Below are positions 38,258-50,670 of a stretch of 64,000 nt of DNA, one piece after another. Positions within the stretch are counted from its first letter, which is position 1. Each line of letters starts with the position of its first letter. Location of the stretch: positions 11,035,814-11,099,813 of the forward strand of contig OY735209.1 of NCBI GenBank assembly GCA_963457665.1. Direction: 5' to 3'. Both the position numbers and the translations under genes were made by a program. The stretch comes from Thysanoteuthis rhombus (Eukaryota > Mollusca > Cephalopoda > Oegopsida > Thysanoteuthidae). The notes beneath the pieces were generated by a model that saw only the letters and a program-made list of their open reading frames with translations, ran no database searches and had not been told where the DNA came from.

Positions 38258-41200
38258 AAAACAAACCAAAACTCTCCCTCGGGCTCTATTTTTCGCAAAA
38301 ATAGCCAAGAAAAAGAATTTCATGATAAATCACTGCAGTACATTTTTTTCTTCCATTTCTATTAGTGCATCCCTGCATAATACTAGAGACTGTTGGTAAA
38401 ATGGAGCTAACTCCTGTTGGCCTTAAAATGAACAAAGGGTTATCTCCCTTCAATACTTGGAAAAAAAAAATCAATTTTTTTTACGAACCTAAACGCTTCA
38501 CATACTCGCCCAATCAATGTTAAAAATGGTGCACAAATAGAATAAATAAAAAAATTTTTTTTCTCATACACACCTCTAAAATTTCACACCCTTTCCCACT
38601 CGGTTAAAAACAGTGCACTTATAAAAACAATTCATCAATTGAATTAATTCAAAGCAGTAATGATCTATTTTTTCTTTCCAATTTTTCAATATTTATAACC
38701 ATATTTTCAAGTTTTATATCATTCCTGATATTATTTATACCATAATTTTTGCAAGAAATTTATATTCCTTTAGAAATCTCCAGTAAAATTCTTAAGATGT
38801 CTGTGATGAAATTGATTATGACATTATTACTCTAGAAATGATGCTTTCAAGACAAGACCATGTTTAGCTCTACCAATTTTAAAAATATTGGCAAAGTGGA
38901 TTTTTATACCTATACAGGTTTTCTCCTATTACCCAGAAGTGGAGCATTCCTTTAAAAACCTTTTATAAGCTGAAATGGTGTAAAACGAAGAAGCAGTTAC
39001 CATTAATTGATATGGGAAAATTTTTTTAAGCATTCCCAGACACCTGAAATGATGATGGTATGTTTGGCCTCCAATATTTACTTGGCCAGGTCTGCATGGA
39101 AGCAGCTTGCCTCAGGGCGGTGCTGTCCCATAGCACTAAGAGGGATGAGTGTGGCTTGTCCTGACGCCTCCGCAACACTAGTTGTGGGGACTGGAGCAAT
39201 TTTTATGAGTGTTCCATCCTACATTAAAAATGACTTTGTGTCACATCTTGCTCTTGTAGAAGCGCAAGTAAATAGGAGAGAGAAATAGGGTGTTTGCTGC
39301 TTTATAACAGTCCACTGTAAATCAAATACTGAATGCTATTTTTGCTTTTAACTTTCTTTTTAAAAAAAAAAAGTTGCATCAAGTAAAGTTTTGAAAAGCA
39401 GGGCTACCTGTGAGATTTGTGCATTTAATATTGTGAGTGTATAAAAGATATATTCAGGAGAGTTGCATTCATCTATATTCAGTAATTTCAGCAAGATTTC
39501 TCTGAATCTTTTTTCAGTACAGAGCAAAAAAAATATGGACGAAATGTTATATTTCACCCTGCTTTCTTCATTGTGGTAGTATTTCATCATCAGCAGCAGC
39601 CTTTTAGTATCTGTTGTTGGACATGAACCTTTCTTGAGATTCACCTGACCTCTCTACCTGTTGTGGAATCCGTACTTTCTAAATTTGTCTAGTTTGTCAC
39701 ACCATCTTGCTTTCTGTTGGTCACAATTTTGCTTATGATCGCTGGGGATCAACGTTATGCAATGTGATGTCCAGCAGTTGTCTGCCATTCTTGCAAAATG
39801 ACCAGCCCATTGCTATTTGAGTTTTCTAACAGTTGCTATGATATCTGGGATTCCTGTCTTTTCTCTAATATACTGTGTTGTCTTGTGATCTCCATGTGAG
39901 GTTGAGCATGATTCTCTCATAAGCATATTACATGGTTATCGGTTTGAGGGTCAACCTTTTGGTCAGGTTCCATGATTCAGCTCCATAGGCGACTATCGGG
40001 AGAATATTATTTTATGCTTCATCAGTTGAAAAAAATAAATATTTCGCTACATCTTTCATATTCAGAATCCTAGTTAATTATGATTACATCAGAACATAGA
40101 ACTATTAAATGTCCATCTTGTGTATATGCTGAGCTGAAAAATGAAAATAGGTCTGGTAATAGGTGAGCTTGGGAAAGAATAAATTTGATTTCATTTCTAT
40201 TTTTGTGGGCAAAAATCCATCTGAAAATTTGAATGGCAATGAACTTGTTGTGTTGCGAGAATGGCAGACAACCACTGGACATCACGACTCCCAACATGGA
40301 TCCCTAGAGATCATATGCAAAAAGAATAGATGATGGTGGGACAAACAAGATGATATCGGAAAGTACTGGTTCCGTGACGCTAACGATGGAGATCTGGCAA
40401 ATCTTGGGGAAGGTCTATGTCCAATGATGGATGCTAAAAGGCTGATGATCAATTAAATAATAAAGAATACACCATTGAGAAAAAGTTAATATTCTAGTTG
40501 TTGAATTTTGAAAAATGTTATCAATTTCTAACCTTTTGATATTTACCTAGTTGAACTCTTAAATTCATACTGATAAATTCCATTTTGAATTTCAAGGGAA
40601 ATAACTCTGAGGGAATTTTTATTTTCATTTTTAGAAGAGTTTCATTATTTGTAATCTTTTCAATAGTTTTACTGTCAATGGGAGCATTATTAGGTAGGTC
40701 ATGAATTCAAGAGTTGATATTGAACAAAGCTAAATGGAGGTGTGGATCAGAAGATGGTAGTGTTTGTCCTTCAGTGGAGTGGGCCTGCCTCTCTGTCTGC
40801 CTTGGAAATCAGTTTTTGAAATCTTAGCTTTTATCTGGGCTCAAACAATGTCTCACTTTTATTATTTAATCATCTTTAAAAGTCTACATATACTTAGGAC
40901 TTCAATGAAAAGGGGAATTTCTCTCTGAAGTTAATGTCATATCTGTCTTTTGAATGATAAAGGATTAATTTTAGATAAGTAATATCTTTGAAACAATTTA
41001 AAAAATTGAGTTTGGTAAATGTTAATAATGCGAACTGCATTATAAAACTTTTTAATTTTTAGTTTCATCCAAATTTCTATGGGAGTTCAGAGTGGCATAA
41101 TAGATACTGGCACAGAAAATTGAAACAACAAGCCAAGTTCAAATATCATCAGAGGCTGTTTGCGTTCATTTGCACTAATACCCTTTGGGAAAGCCATGAA

Positions 41201-44200
41201 TCCATCCCCCCACCAGGTATGATTGGAAAACCCCAGGATAGACTGGGCTCAGTCTGAGAGAAGGACAATTCTGAATTCCTTCCCCCCAATTATAATAGTT
41301 GGGAGTGGGGCTTGCAATCCAACCCCTGAAAATACATTTACTGAAGATGATAGATGTGCTAGCTGAAGGACTGATAAGATCCAGAAATTTCTATACCTAT
41401 AAAAATATATGAAACAAGCCTCAAATTTTTATCCAGAATATGTTTTCTCTGATGTAACTAATATTCCTTTTTCTTTCTCCCCTTCAAGGTGGTGCTTGTG
41501 AGAAAATTACAGAAATTCGATGACATAAAAAACAAGCATGAAATGCCAGCCAATGCCAAATATAAAATGATATTCGAAGATGCTGATATAGAGGCCACAT
41601 TCAAACAATTGATAGCTCATTGCTGTCCCGTTTGCCCAGCTTTTGGACCAGAAGGCTTTCCTAAATTCTCTCAGCTTAGAACCCATGTAAGGATTGAACA
41701 TTCATTATACTATTGTGAGCTATGTGCAAAAAATCTCAAGGTAAGATATGTTTTTTTTTTTTTTTTTTTTTTCTTTTTTAAATTCAATTTAATTTTCAAA
41801 CAATTAATTTTGCTATTTCTAGGTTATTAATTTCCTGATTTTCTTTTTTGCATATCCTCAAATATATACAATTATCCCTTTGATATTCACAGTTTTAATG
41901 ATTTGTTGTTCAGTCCGAAATGATTTAATGAGATTTTTTTTTTTCTGAGCTTTATGGTGTGCTATGAAAAACTGCATCATACAGAATACTCTGTGCAGAA
42001 TAAACCAACCTAACCCAACCAATATCATTAGTGCTACTAATTTATATAGACAATATGAAAAACATTTGAAAACTTATTGTGATTTAAAAAATTTTTTTTT
42101 TAAACGATCAATTAAAACGTATTGCAATAATCAGATATCTTCTTTGAAAGCTTAATTTTGTCTGTAACTACAACAAAATAGCATGAAGTTGGTCATAAAG
42201 AAGAGAAAAAATACCTTTTTGTGGTCTCAGCGGACTAAGACTATTATATTCTTGACTAAAAAAAAAATATTGATTCTGCCATAATTAATGGATCCGTCAC
42301 CAGAAAGAATAAAGTCCAGTTTTAAAATTGATTTATTTATTTGTACATTTAGGGAATAGTAAAGTATTTGTTTAAGGTATAAGATATATGAGTTTAGGGA
42401 CTGAAAGATTTAGAGTAGGGTGAGCAAAAATTATTTGTGGATTTTCTTACCTGTGACCTCCTGTGAATATCAAAAGATAACTGTATATTGATTAATATGT
42501 TTGTCAATATTTGTTTCTTCAAGAGATGAATATAAGAGATGCACAGGTGATGTGAGTGGCCTAACAGTTTATGGCATGAAGAGAGAGAGAGAGAGATTGA
42601 CAGGCCAGAGTTCAAACTCTGGCTGAGACAGTTTGCATTCACTTTGCACTAATGCCCTAAGGAATGGCATGTATCCATCTCTTCAACATGTCATGGGCCA
42701 GCATGGCAAGGTAAAGACCATCACCCCCCCACCCATGTCTCACACCTACTTGGGAAAAACCTATGTCCTGAAACAGACCTTTAAGGCTGAAAAGAAAGTT
42801 GACTCCTGGACATCTATGAAGTTTTTTCTTTTCTTTTCTTTCCCCTCTCTCTGGAAAGAAAAAAGTGGCTCAGTGGCTTCAGAAATTTCTTCAGAATATA
42901 TGTTTTTTGAATCTATAAACAATATAAAAGAATTGGAAAATATCCTTAAAAGAGCAACAAAACTTCTTGCAAGGATTTGTCTACTATTAGAACGAATTGG
43001 TGGATCAAGATCTAGAAATAATAGAAAATAAAACAATTGACAACTTTGAGAATAAATACTTCAATTATACAACTCATAAAAAAAACCCAAAAAAACCTCT
43101 CAATTGGAAAAGCGATTTACATGGGCAAATGTGTACCTTGATTTTACCTACTGCATATCTTATCTTATCATATATTTCCCATTTGCAGCTGTCATATTGG
43201 GTAAGGATGTAAAAAAATCAACTGCAACTAAAACCCTATGTAATAAAACACATGACAGTAAACTAAAAAAATGTACTGACCTCAATAAACTTCAACTTTT
43301 CTTTAAAAAAAAAAAATTAAGATTGAAGAACAACTAATTATCCTGGGAGCTGTGCAAATCTAAATTTATCTTTTAGATCAATTTTATTTTTTTAATCATA
43401 AATTCTTTCCATCAAATTTAAGCTTTTTTTTTCTTCTTTCTTTTCTACATATATCAATGAGGAGATTTTTTTTTTACTTATTTACAAATAAAACATTCAC
43501 CAGTATTCTGATTGGGATCCTTCATTGAAAAACAGTAAGCATTGTCAGCACAGGAAGATATTTCTATTAACAGCTGATTTGAACCCAACTTTCTAATTTA
43601 TAGCTCTGTTAGACTGGAATAAATTTAAAGTCATCCAGTTGTTGTATAGCAATAAACATCACTTGAGACAACTTGAATATTGTTTGCTGTATAATTTTAT
43701 CATGATGGTCTACCATAAAACTAAAAGTACATATTTCCATAGGATTGGCAATTCAATTAGTTTACAAAATATGTTCTTCTGTGATAACTTGAGGTGTAAG
43801 TGGCTTCGGTCAGAAAAGGCTTGAAATATTTACCATTCAGTCAAAACGTTTTTTATTTATATTCTGTTTATTTTTTTTTTCAAATATTCTTTTCAATTCT
43901 TTTTTTTTGTTTTTCTATGTAGGAAAACTTCAATTTAAAAAAAAATTTTTTTTACTTTTATTCATTTGTTCTGAATCTCGGAGTATCTTATAAATGAACA
44001 GATAAACTAACGAGTCTAAATCAAAACAAGTTTACCTAATTTATGGCTTATTATTTCAATAGCAATCGGGCTATTTTTAATTAATCTTTTAACCCTTTCG
44101 TGCCTGCTCCTGAATTCCCTATTTTCACCACTGCCTATTCAAACAAATATAACTTGAAGTTGAGTCAAGTGTACCCATCATTTTATATATCATTGTAAAG

Positions 44201-47200
44201 CTTAATAAATAAGCTAAACAACTGCACTGTTTAGTACCATTTATGCATATTTATTTATCGATAATACTTACTAATTGCAATTTTCATATTGTATTCAAGA
44301 AATGGACATATTTGGTCTGACAAAATGAATTATGAATTGCGTTATATTATATAGAAACTTGTCTGTAATGATTTCCTGTTGTTACATGGTAAATATATCA
44401 TTCAATTTAGATAACATAAATAGAATAAACAAATAAAGAAAATGGGTCTGCTCAATGGTAAGAGCATCGCTATGTTGAAGCGGTTACCCTATTGGTGGCA
44501 GGTCTGATATCTGCAGCAGCTCCATTTTCTTCAATTGCTTATTCTATTTATGTCGTCTGAATTCAGTAGTATATTAACCATGTAACAATGGGAGATCATT
44601 TCAAATAGGTTTCTATATAACGCAATTTTTATATTGCTGAGTTCTACGTAATATGGATTCAGCTGTAGATACTGTCATTTTTTTACCTTGTAAAGACAAT
44701 ACTAAGCTTATCATCCATTGAATACTAACAAAAACATTCAGCCAAATATCTTCAATTCCTTTGAAGTTATTGATTACTCTCTGAGTGGTGCCAGACAGCC
44801 TAAAATTACTTTGCAGCCCATATCATCTCTTTATACAATATATACAGTATTTATGCTTGCTTATGCTTTCCCTGATGAATTGCCATAATCCTCTCGTCCA
44901 GCTAGCTATCGTACTAGTTTGTCGTTCCTGGAGGGTTTATATGATTAACTCAGCAATATCAAATTCGTACACATACTTTTTCTGTCCTGATTTGCAATGA
45001 TATGCCGTTGACTCCCATTATGACAGTATCCTTGGGGTTTCAAGTGTCGTTATAACTAATTCGCTGTTATAATGGGGGGTTGTTTTTTTAAATTTTTTTT
45101 TTTACAAGGTTTACTTGTGAGAAACCAAAAGTACAGACAGAAATTATCTTCTCACAGTCTAATGCCTCATATATGGGTTACAGGCTGGGGGTGCAAACAG
45201 GTCATTTGCCCTCCCCTGGATCAGGCTTTCTCACCGAGGACGGGGAGGTTTGAAAGTTGGAACCATATACAGCCTAGGGATCAATGTGTCCCTATGTACA
45301 GTGACAGCTTAGGCACACTTTAGTTCTTTATCTGACAACCAACATCAAGATATATCCCCCCACCCTCCTTTCCTGGAATATATCCTTTTGCCCCTCTCCC
45401 TGGGGGAGAGGCAGCAGATGCGCACAGTAACAGGTTCACAAATAAAGTGAAAAAAAATTTAAAAAGCTTCATTGAAACCTTCATGTGCTGTTGTGGCAAA
45501 CTAATCTTCAACAATAGTTTTGTAAGAATATAAAAACAAACGTCTCATTAGGATATGTGTCATCAAATAGTGCCGTTACAACAGTTTACTGTAATTGAAA
45601 AGGAAATATTTTTTGATCGACACTGAAAATTTTTTTTTTTTATTGCAAGGTTGAGTTTCCCTTTTTTTTTAATTCTTTCTGCTGGTTTTGTGTAGATACC
45701 CATGTTGTATGCATTGTTGATATACTTAATGTATTTGCTGTAATATAAGATACACATTTAAATAAAAAAAAAAACAAACTATACAAATATTACTGTGTCC
45801 AGGTGACTTTGAAACTATCCACCAAAGCTTGAAATAGACGAATATGATGCTTGAATGAATTATAGGGAGTAGTGGTAGTTCCTTGAATATCCTTGTAAAC
45901 CAAGTGTCTTATAGACTGACGGTAGAGAATACGGTAATTTTGAAGAAATAAAATACACTTTGATGATTTGATTAACTAAATTAGTGGTTGCCAACCTGCG
46001 TAATACTGCCCACTAATGGGTGATTTCAAGTTTTTAAGAGGGTGATAGACCTATTACTGGGTTGCAAGGTTGGGTATTATTTCTGTCTTATTTCCGCCAC
46101 ATAGACAACACTGAAAGCCAATATGCGCAATTTATAGTCGCACAACTTATAACCTGGAACAGTAGGTTTTATTTTCATCATTCTTTACACATTACACGTT
46201 GTACAAAGGTTCCAAAAAGTAAATGAATTTTGGCAGCATATACAGTTGACTTCTTACCTTGAAATGAAATCTAAGCAATTTTGCCATTTTTTAATTATCT
46301 AGCCACTTTTATCGTTCAAAATGGCTATTAAGTGGCTAACTAGATTTATATTGTTATAACCTGAATTAATTTCATGAAAAAGAATTGTCAGTCATCAGCA
46401 TAAGTTTGATATTGTTGACTCGATCGTTATTTGTAAGCATAAAATAATCTGATCTGTACACTAAAAATGAATTTAAAAAACTGTTTTAAATGGCTGTATT
46501 TTTCTATTCAAAATTTTTTTTTTCATTCTTTTTTATAGATATTCTCTTCTGAACGAAAACTGTACAATCAACATGAACTTGGACGACATCGCAACGAAGG
46601 CGACCCCGATGATACATCATATCATGGACATCCAATGTGTAAGTTTTGTCGGCAACGCTATATGGACACAGACGAACTGTATAGACATCTCCGTAAGGAC
46701 CATCTTTTTTGCCATTTCTGTGATGCTGATGGCCATGCTGATCAATATTATAGGTGAGTTTATGGACGTCTCTTTTACTTCCTTGTACTTTGTTGTGAAT
46801 GCATTAGAAAGAGCAATTTCTATTTGATTCAGTCTGTCTATTCTGTCAGACCAAATATGTCCATTCTTTTTTAATACACATAGATACAGTTTTTACTCAA
46901 AATTCTCACCTGGTTTATTTTTGGTCTATATCTGCTCTATTCGTTTCTTTGACAGTTATGTTTTAGGAAATGGATGTATAAGTTCTGACAGAGCAAATGA
47001 ATAAAGTGAACGAATTATAAATAAGTAAAAAAATCATTTATTACAAAATGTTGAAATTATTTTTACTTCACAGTAGTACATGTTATAGTGGAATGAGTAA
47101 CTATAAAACAATTTATTACACATTGAAATTATCTTTATCTCCCACTACTCGTTCTACATTTTATAGTAGAGAGCATTTGTAAACAAACTAGCCGAGTTGA

Positions 47201-50113
47201 AACAATTTTTTACAAAAACTAGAACTCATTTGTGTTTGAAGGTATTGTTTATTCGACAATTCATATTAATCATATTCGGTACTTTTAGGACGGTATAGTT
47301 TTCTATTGTTATTCTCAACAAATGATTGACTAATTATGGCTCTTCCAAAAGTTTGGGTAAATTCATTTAATTATTGTTTTGTTCTTATTTGCTTTATTTT
47401 GTTTTATTATTTTATTCCAACTCTTGTTTTCTAAGTTGATGATGTCTACTTGAAAAGAAAACATTCTCAGAAGTACCAAAATATGATACTAATTTAAATT
47501 GCCGATTAGATTGTTCCTTCAAATACCAAAAAAGTTTCAATTTTTGTATTGAATTGTTTTAACAGTAAACACTATAGTTTTACAAACTCTTTCTGCTTTA
47601 GTACTAGAGCTTCAAAGTCAAAATAATTTTAATACTCATCATTTTAGACGTATGATTATAATTTTTTGTGTTTTACCTCCTTATTTCAGTGACTATGAGG
47701 TGCTGAAAGAACACTTCAAAAAGAAACATTTCCTTTGTGAAGAACCTGAATGCGCTCAAGCCCAGTTCACTCATGCTTTTCGGACAGACATTGACCTGAA
47801 GAAGCACATAGCACAGGAACATGGCCAGTCTCTTACCAAAGCTCAAGCCAGACAAGCACGAACTATTGAGGTGGAGTTCCAGCTTGCACCTCGAGTCAGA
47901 GCCAGAGGTTTTTATCACTTATTCATTTTCATTAAAAATTTTGTAATTTATTTTACAAACGCTAAAATACTTCAAAAGTTTAATGCGTGTATAGTCACTT
48001 TATTTCAACTTGGATGACAATCCATTTTCTTAAATATGCCATCATCAGAAAAAAAAATGATACCGTCTAACTTTGAAAGATGTCATTAACATTCAAACTT
48101 TTGTTGGAACAATCTACTCTCTTCGTGCCTTTATGTCAACACAATGTTTTGACTGATCCATTCAAAAGCCTTCATTGGGTGTATAGCCCAAGAAAAGAAA
48201 CAAACTTTTTTTCCTAGCATAGCAAAAAAATGTGGTTGTATGTTCCAATAAGAACAAAGGAAATTTGATTGTCCAATCTAAAGTTAGAAAAACTTGTACC
48301 ATTGTATTACTTACACCACTCAATTCATACTTTATGTAAATTTCTTTCCATTGATGAAAATATAACTTTCACTAAAAGAAGTGAAAACCGTAGTCTTTAT
48401 TTGGTAGTTTTTCCTTCATAATGTCTTGGTTTTTGTAATTTAAGTGAAGTGGATACAGGGTTTCATTTTCTTAGAATTTATCAGTCTTTTGGATATTGAT
48501 TTTTTCTTTTTTTTTTAAAAAGTTTAGTTGTATTATTGCTACTTGGTAGGTGAAGAGAGAAATAAAATTGGATTAATTGAATCGTGAAATAATTGCTCTG
48601 CTGTGTCTGTAGGCCAATAGTTAAAAAATAACGTGTTGAATTGGTTGAACAATTGTTGTTACATTTCTTTGTTTCTTTATTACTTATCTTAACAGTTGGC
48701 AAGACGACTTTTATGACATTCTGATCATTGAATTATCAAGTTTAATTTACAAAAATAATCGTGCATGAAATTTGTCCTTGAAATCAAAAACATAACCTAA
48801 GATTTAGTTTTTGGTTTTAATCCAAAAAGTCACTAAATAGGAAAATAAAGATTTTGGTAAATAAATCACTCATTAGAATATTTTGTTGAGATGAGTAGAA
48901 TAACTTTTTCTTTTTTTTTTTTCTTTTTTTTAAAGCTGTAAGCAATTTAGAACTGCAAGCTCCTTGTTGTCCACTGGTTCTCTCAGACCAGTGTCCTAGT
49001 CTCAGCCGTTGTACCCTCTGACCTTCTTCAGCTGTCTGTCATAGTTGGTGACTGTCTAGGGTTTTCGAACCAAATTCTTCATACAATCTATGAGAGCAGA
49101 TTGTTCTTGTTCAGCTGTAGCTTAAATGTGGAACAATAAAAAAAAGATCTATTTATTTTTTTTTTTTTTTTATCAACAGAATTTTCATAAATAATAATTT
49201 GAAAATTTTTCCTCATTATGCAGATGTGGCTGGTGGCCAAATGCCGTATAGGAATGAAAACCGAGGGAGAATGTCTAAAAACCAAAGAGGTAGATTGTAT
49301 TTTGAAGAAAGGTAAAACTGTATGTTTTATTCTTGTTTTTTTCCTGTAAATTTATGTGGAGATACCTTCAAAACATATTATTGTATCTCGACTTCTATTC
49401 TCATATCATTGAGTTTTAATGATTTGGGGGTTACTGATTCTGAAATTACTATATAAATACACCTATCTGAAGAAAAAAAATCAACAGGTGTTCAGTTCAT
49501 TCCATCAAAGTTGTAAAACTGATACTGTGGAGAGGCTTTATGGAATTGGATAAAAAGCCTTAATTTTTTTTTTTTTTCCCTCCATGTAGGTGTAAAGAAT
49601 GTATTTTTTTTTTCTCTCTATTGGGTACATGATGAAATTGCATTTATTATACATACAAATAATTGTATTATGAAAATGTCTTTGAAGTTTGGTGTATTTT
49701 TGGATATGAAAGAAGTTATTTAGATGAGTGGACAATCATTTAGACTCTGATGGGAAGTTGACTGTGACTTAGGAATATGCTGTAATCTGTTTCCCAGGTA
49801 TAACTATGGAAGGACGTTTGTTCTTGAATGAATCTAGGTAAGAGTAAGGAAAAATGAAATTCATCAAAGCAGGGTATTGTCTACCCAAAGACTGTTTAAA
49901 ACCATGCTTTCCAAGGGGGTGGGGGTAGGTTTCTTGGATTTTCTTGAGTCTGCTCTTTTGAATCGCTAAAAATGGCTAGATTTGTCAAAATATGGCTGAA
50001 ATTGAGTATTCCATTCGCAGGTAATCGTATACACTCCCAAAACTCATGCACAAATAACGTTATAGGTGATGGATCTAAGCATTAAATAACATTATTTGAA
50101 GATATTGTTTTTC

Positions 50114-50168
<55 letters not shown>

Positions 50169-50615
50169 GTATAATTATGCGATGTATTGATCATTTATTG
50201 AAAAAAATGACAGTAAGACCTTTGTTTTTAAATCATCCCTTGTACAGTGTACTTATCTCCCTTCTCTTGAAACAAGCTAGTTTTAGCAAATCAAAATTGT
50301 CGTTCAGAAAATCCAAGAAATTTCATTATTCCATAAATTGCCGCTTCTGTTCACTGACTGATGATTGATTTGTTGAACTTTTTATTAACATTACTGACCC
50401 CCTTTCCCCCACCTGTTTTCATACTTTATTTAGCTCTATTGAAAGAATAGGAATAATTTACTGCCATAAACTCTCTGGCACTATTTAATGTCACGTCAAT
50501 GAGAGTACCTCTTTGCTTTTTAACCTTTTTTGAATATCATTTGATTTTGGGGATGCTGCAAACAATTCAAGGTAAGAGACAACAAAAAGCTTCTCTAGTT
50601 AATTTTTGCAAATGC

Positions 50616-50670
<55 letters not shown>

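Larger units (their letters stand above)
29354..41488 (+). other. ZNF598 intron 1 (12.1 kb)
   Basis: It starts gtgagg and ends cttcaag. It contains a repeat trio with a tRNA-like unit (30.8-31.5 kb), a dispersed repeat (33.1 kb), a pogo-like end (33.6 kb), a Tc1-type transposon (35-36.3 kb), a hammerhead-like motif (38.1 kb), two RTE LINE ends (39.6-40.5 kb) and a SINE fragment (41.1 kb). The rest is AT-rich sequence in which I see no exon. Confidence 0.85.
41741..46538 (+). other. ZNF598 intron 2 (4.8 kb)
   Basis: It runs from gtaaga to ttttatag. It contains a poly(T) tract at its start, a SINE at 42.5-42.8 kb and the tRNA-like foldback element at 44.3-44.6 kb. Other parts are AT-rich without recognisable features. 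Confidence 0.85.
47908..49223 (+). other. ZNF598 intron 4 (1.3 kb)
   Basis: It begins with the unusual donor gttttt and ends cattatgcag. It contains two of the six hammerhead-like motifs (48147-48178 and 49000-49031, both minus strand). Otherwise AT-rich. Confidence 0.75.

Noticed and set aside
39007-39288. 93-residue plus-strand open frame in intron 1
   Set aside because: Slightly more GC-rich and open, but no family recognised, and ZNF598 exons 1 and 2 join perfectly without it.
45980-46080. Second hAT-like terminus (agtggttgccaacctg)
   Set aside because: Only one end is convincing and no target duplication was found.
46573-46827. 84-residue plus-strand open frame
   Set aside because: A shifted-frame shadow of ZNF598 exon 3, which in its own frame encodes the conserved zinc fingers.
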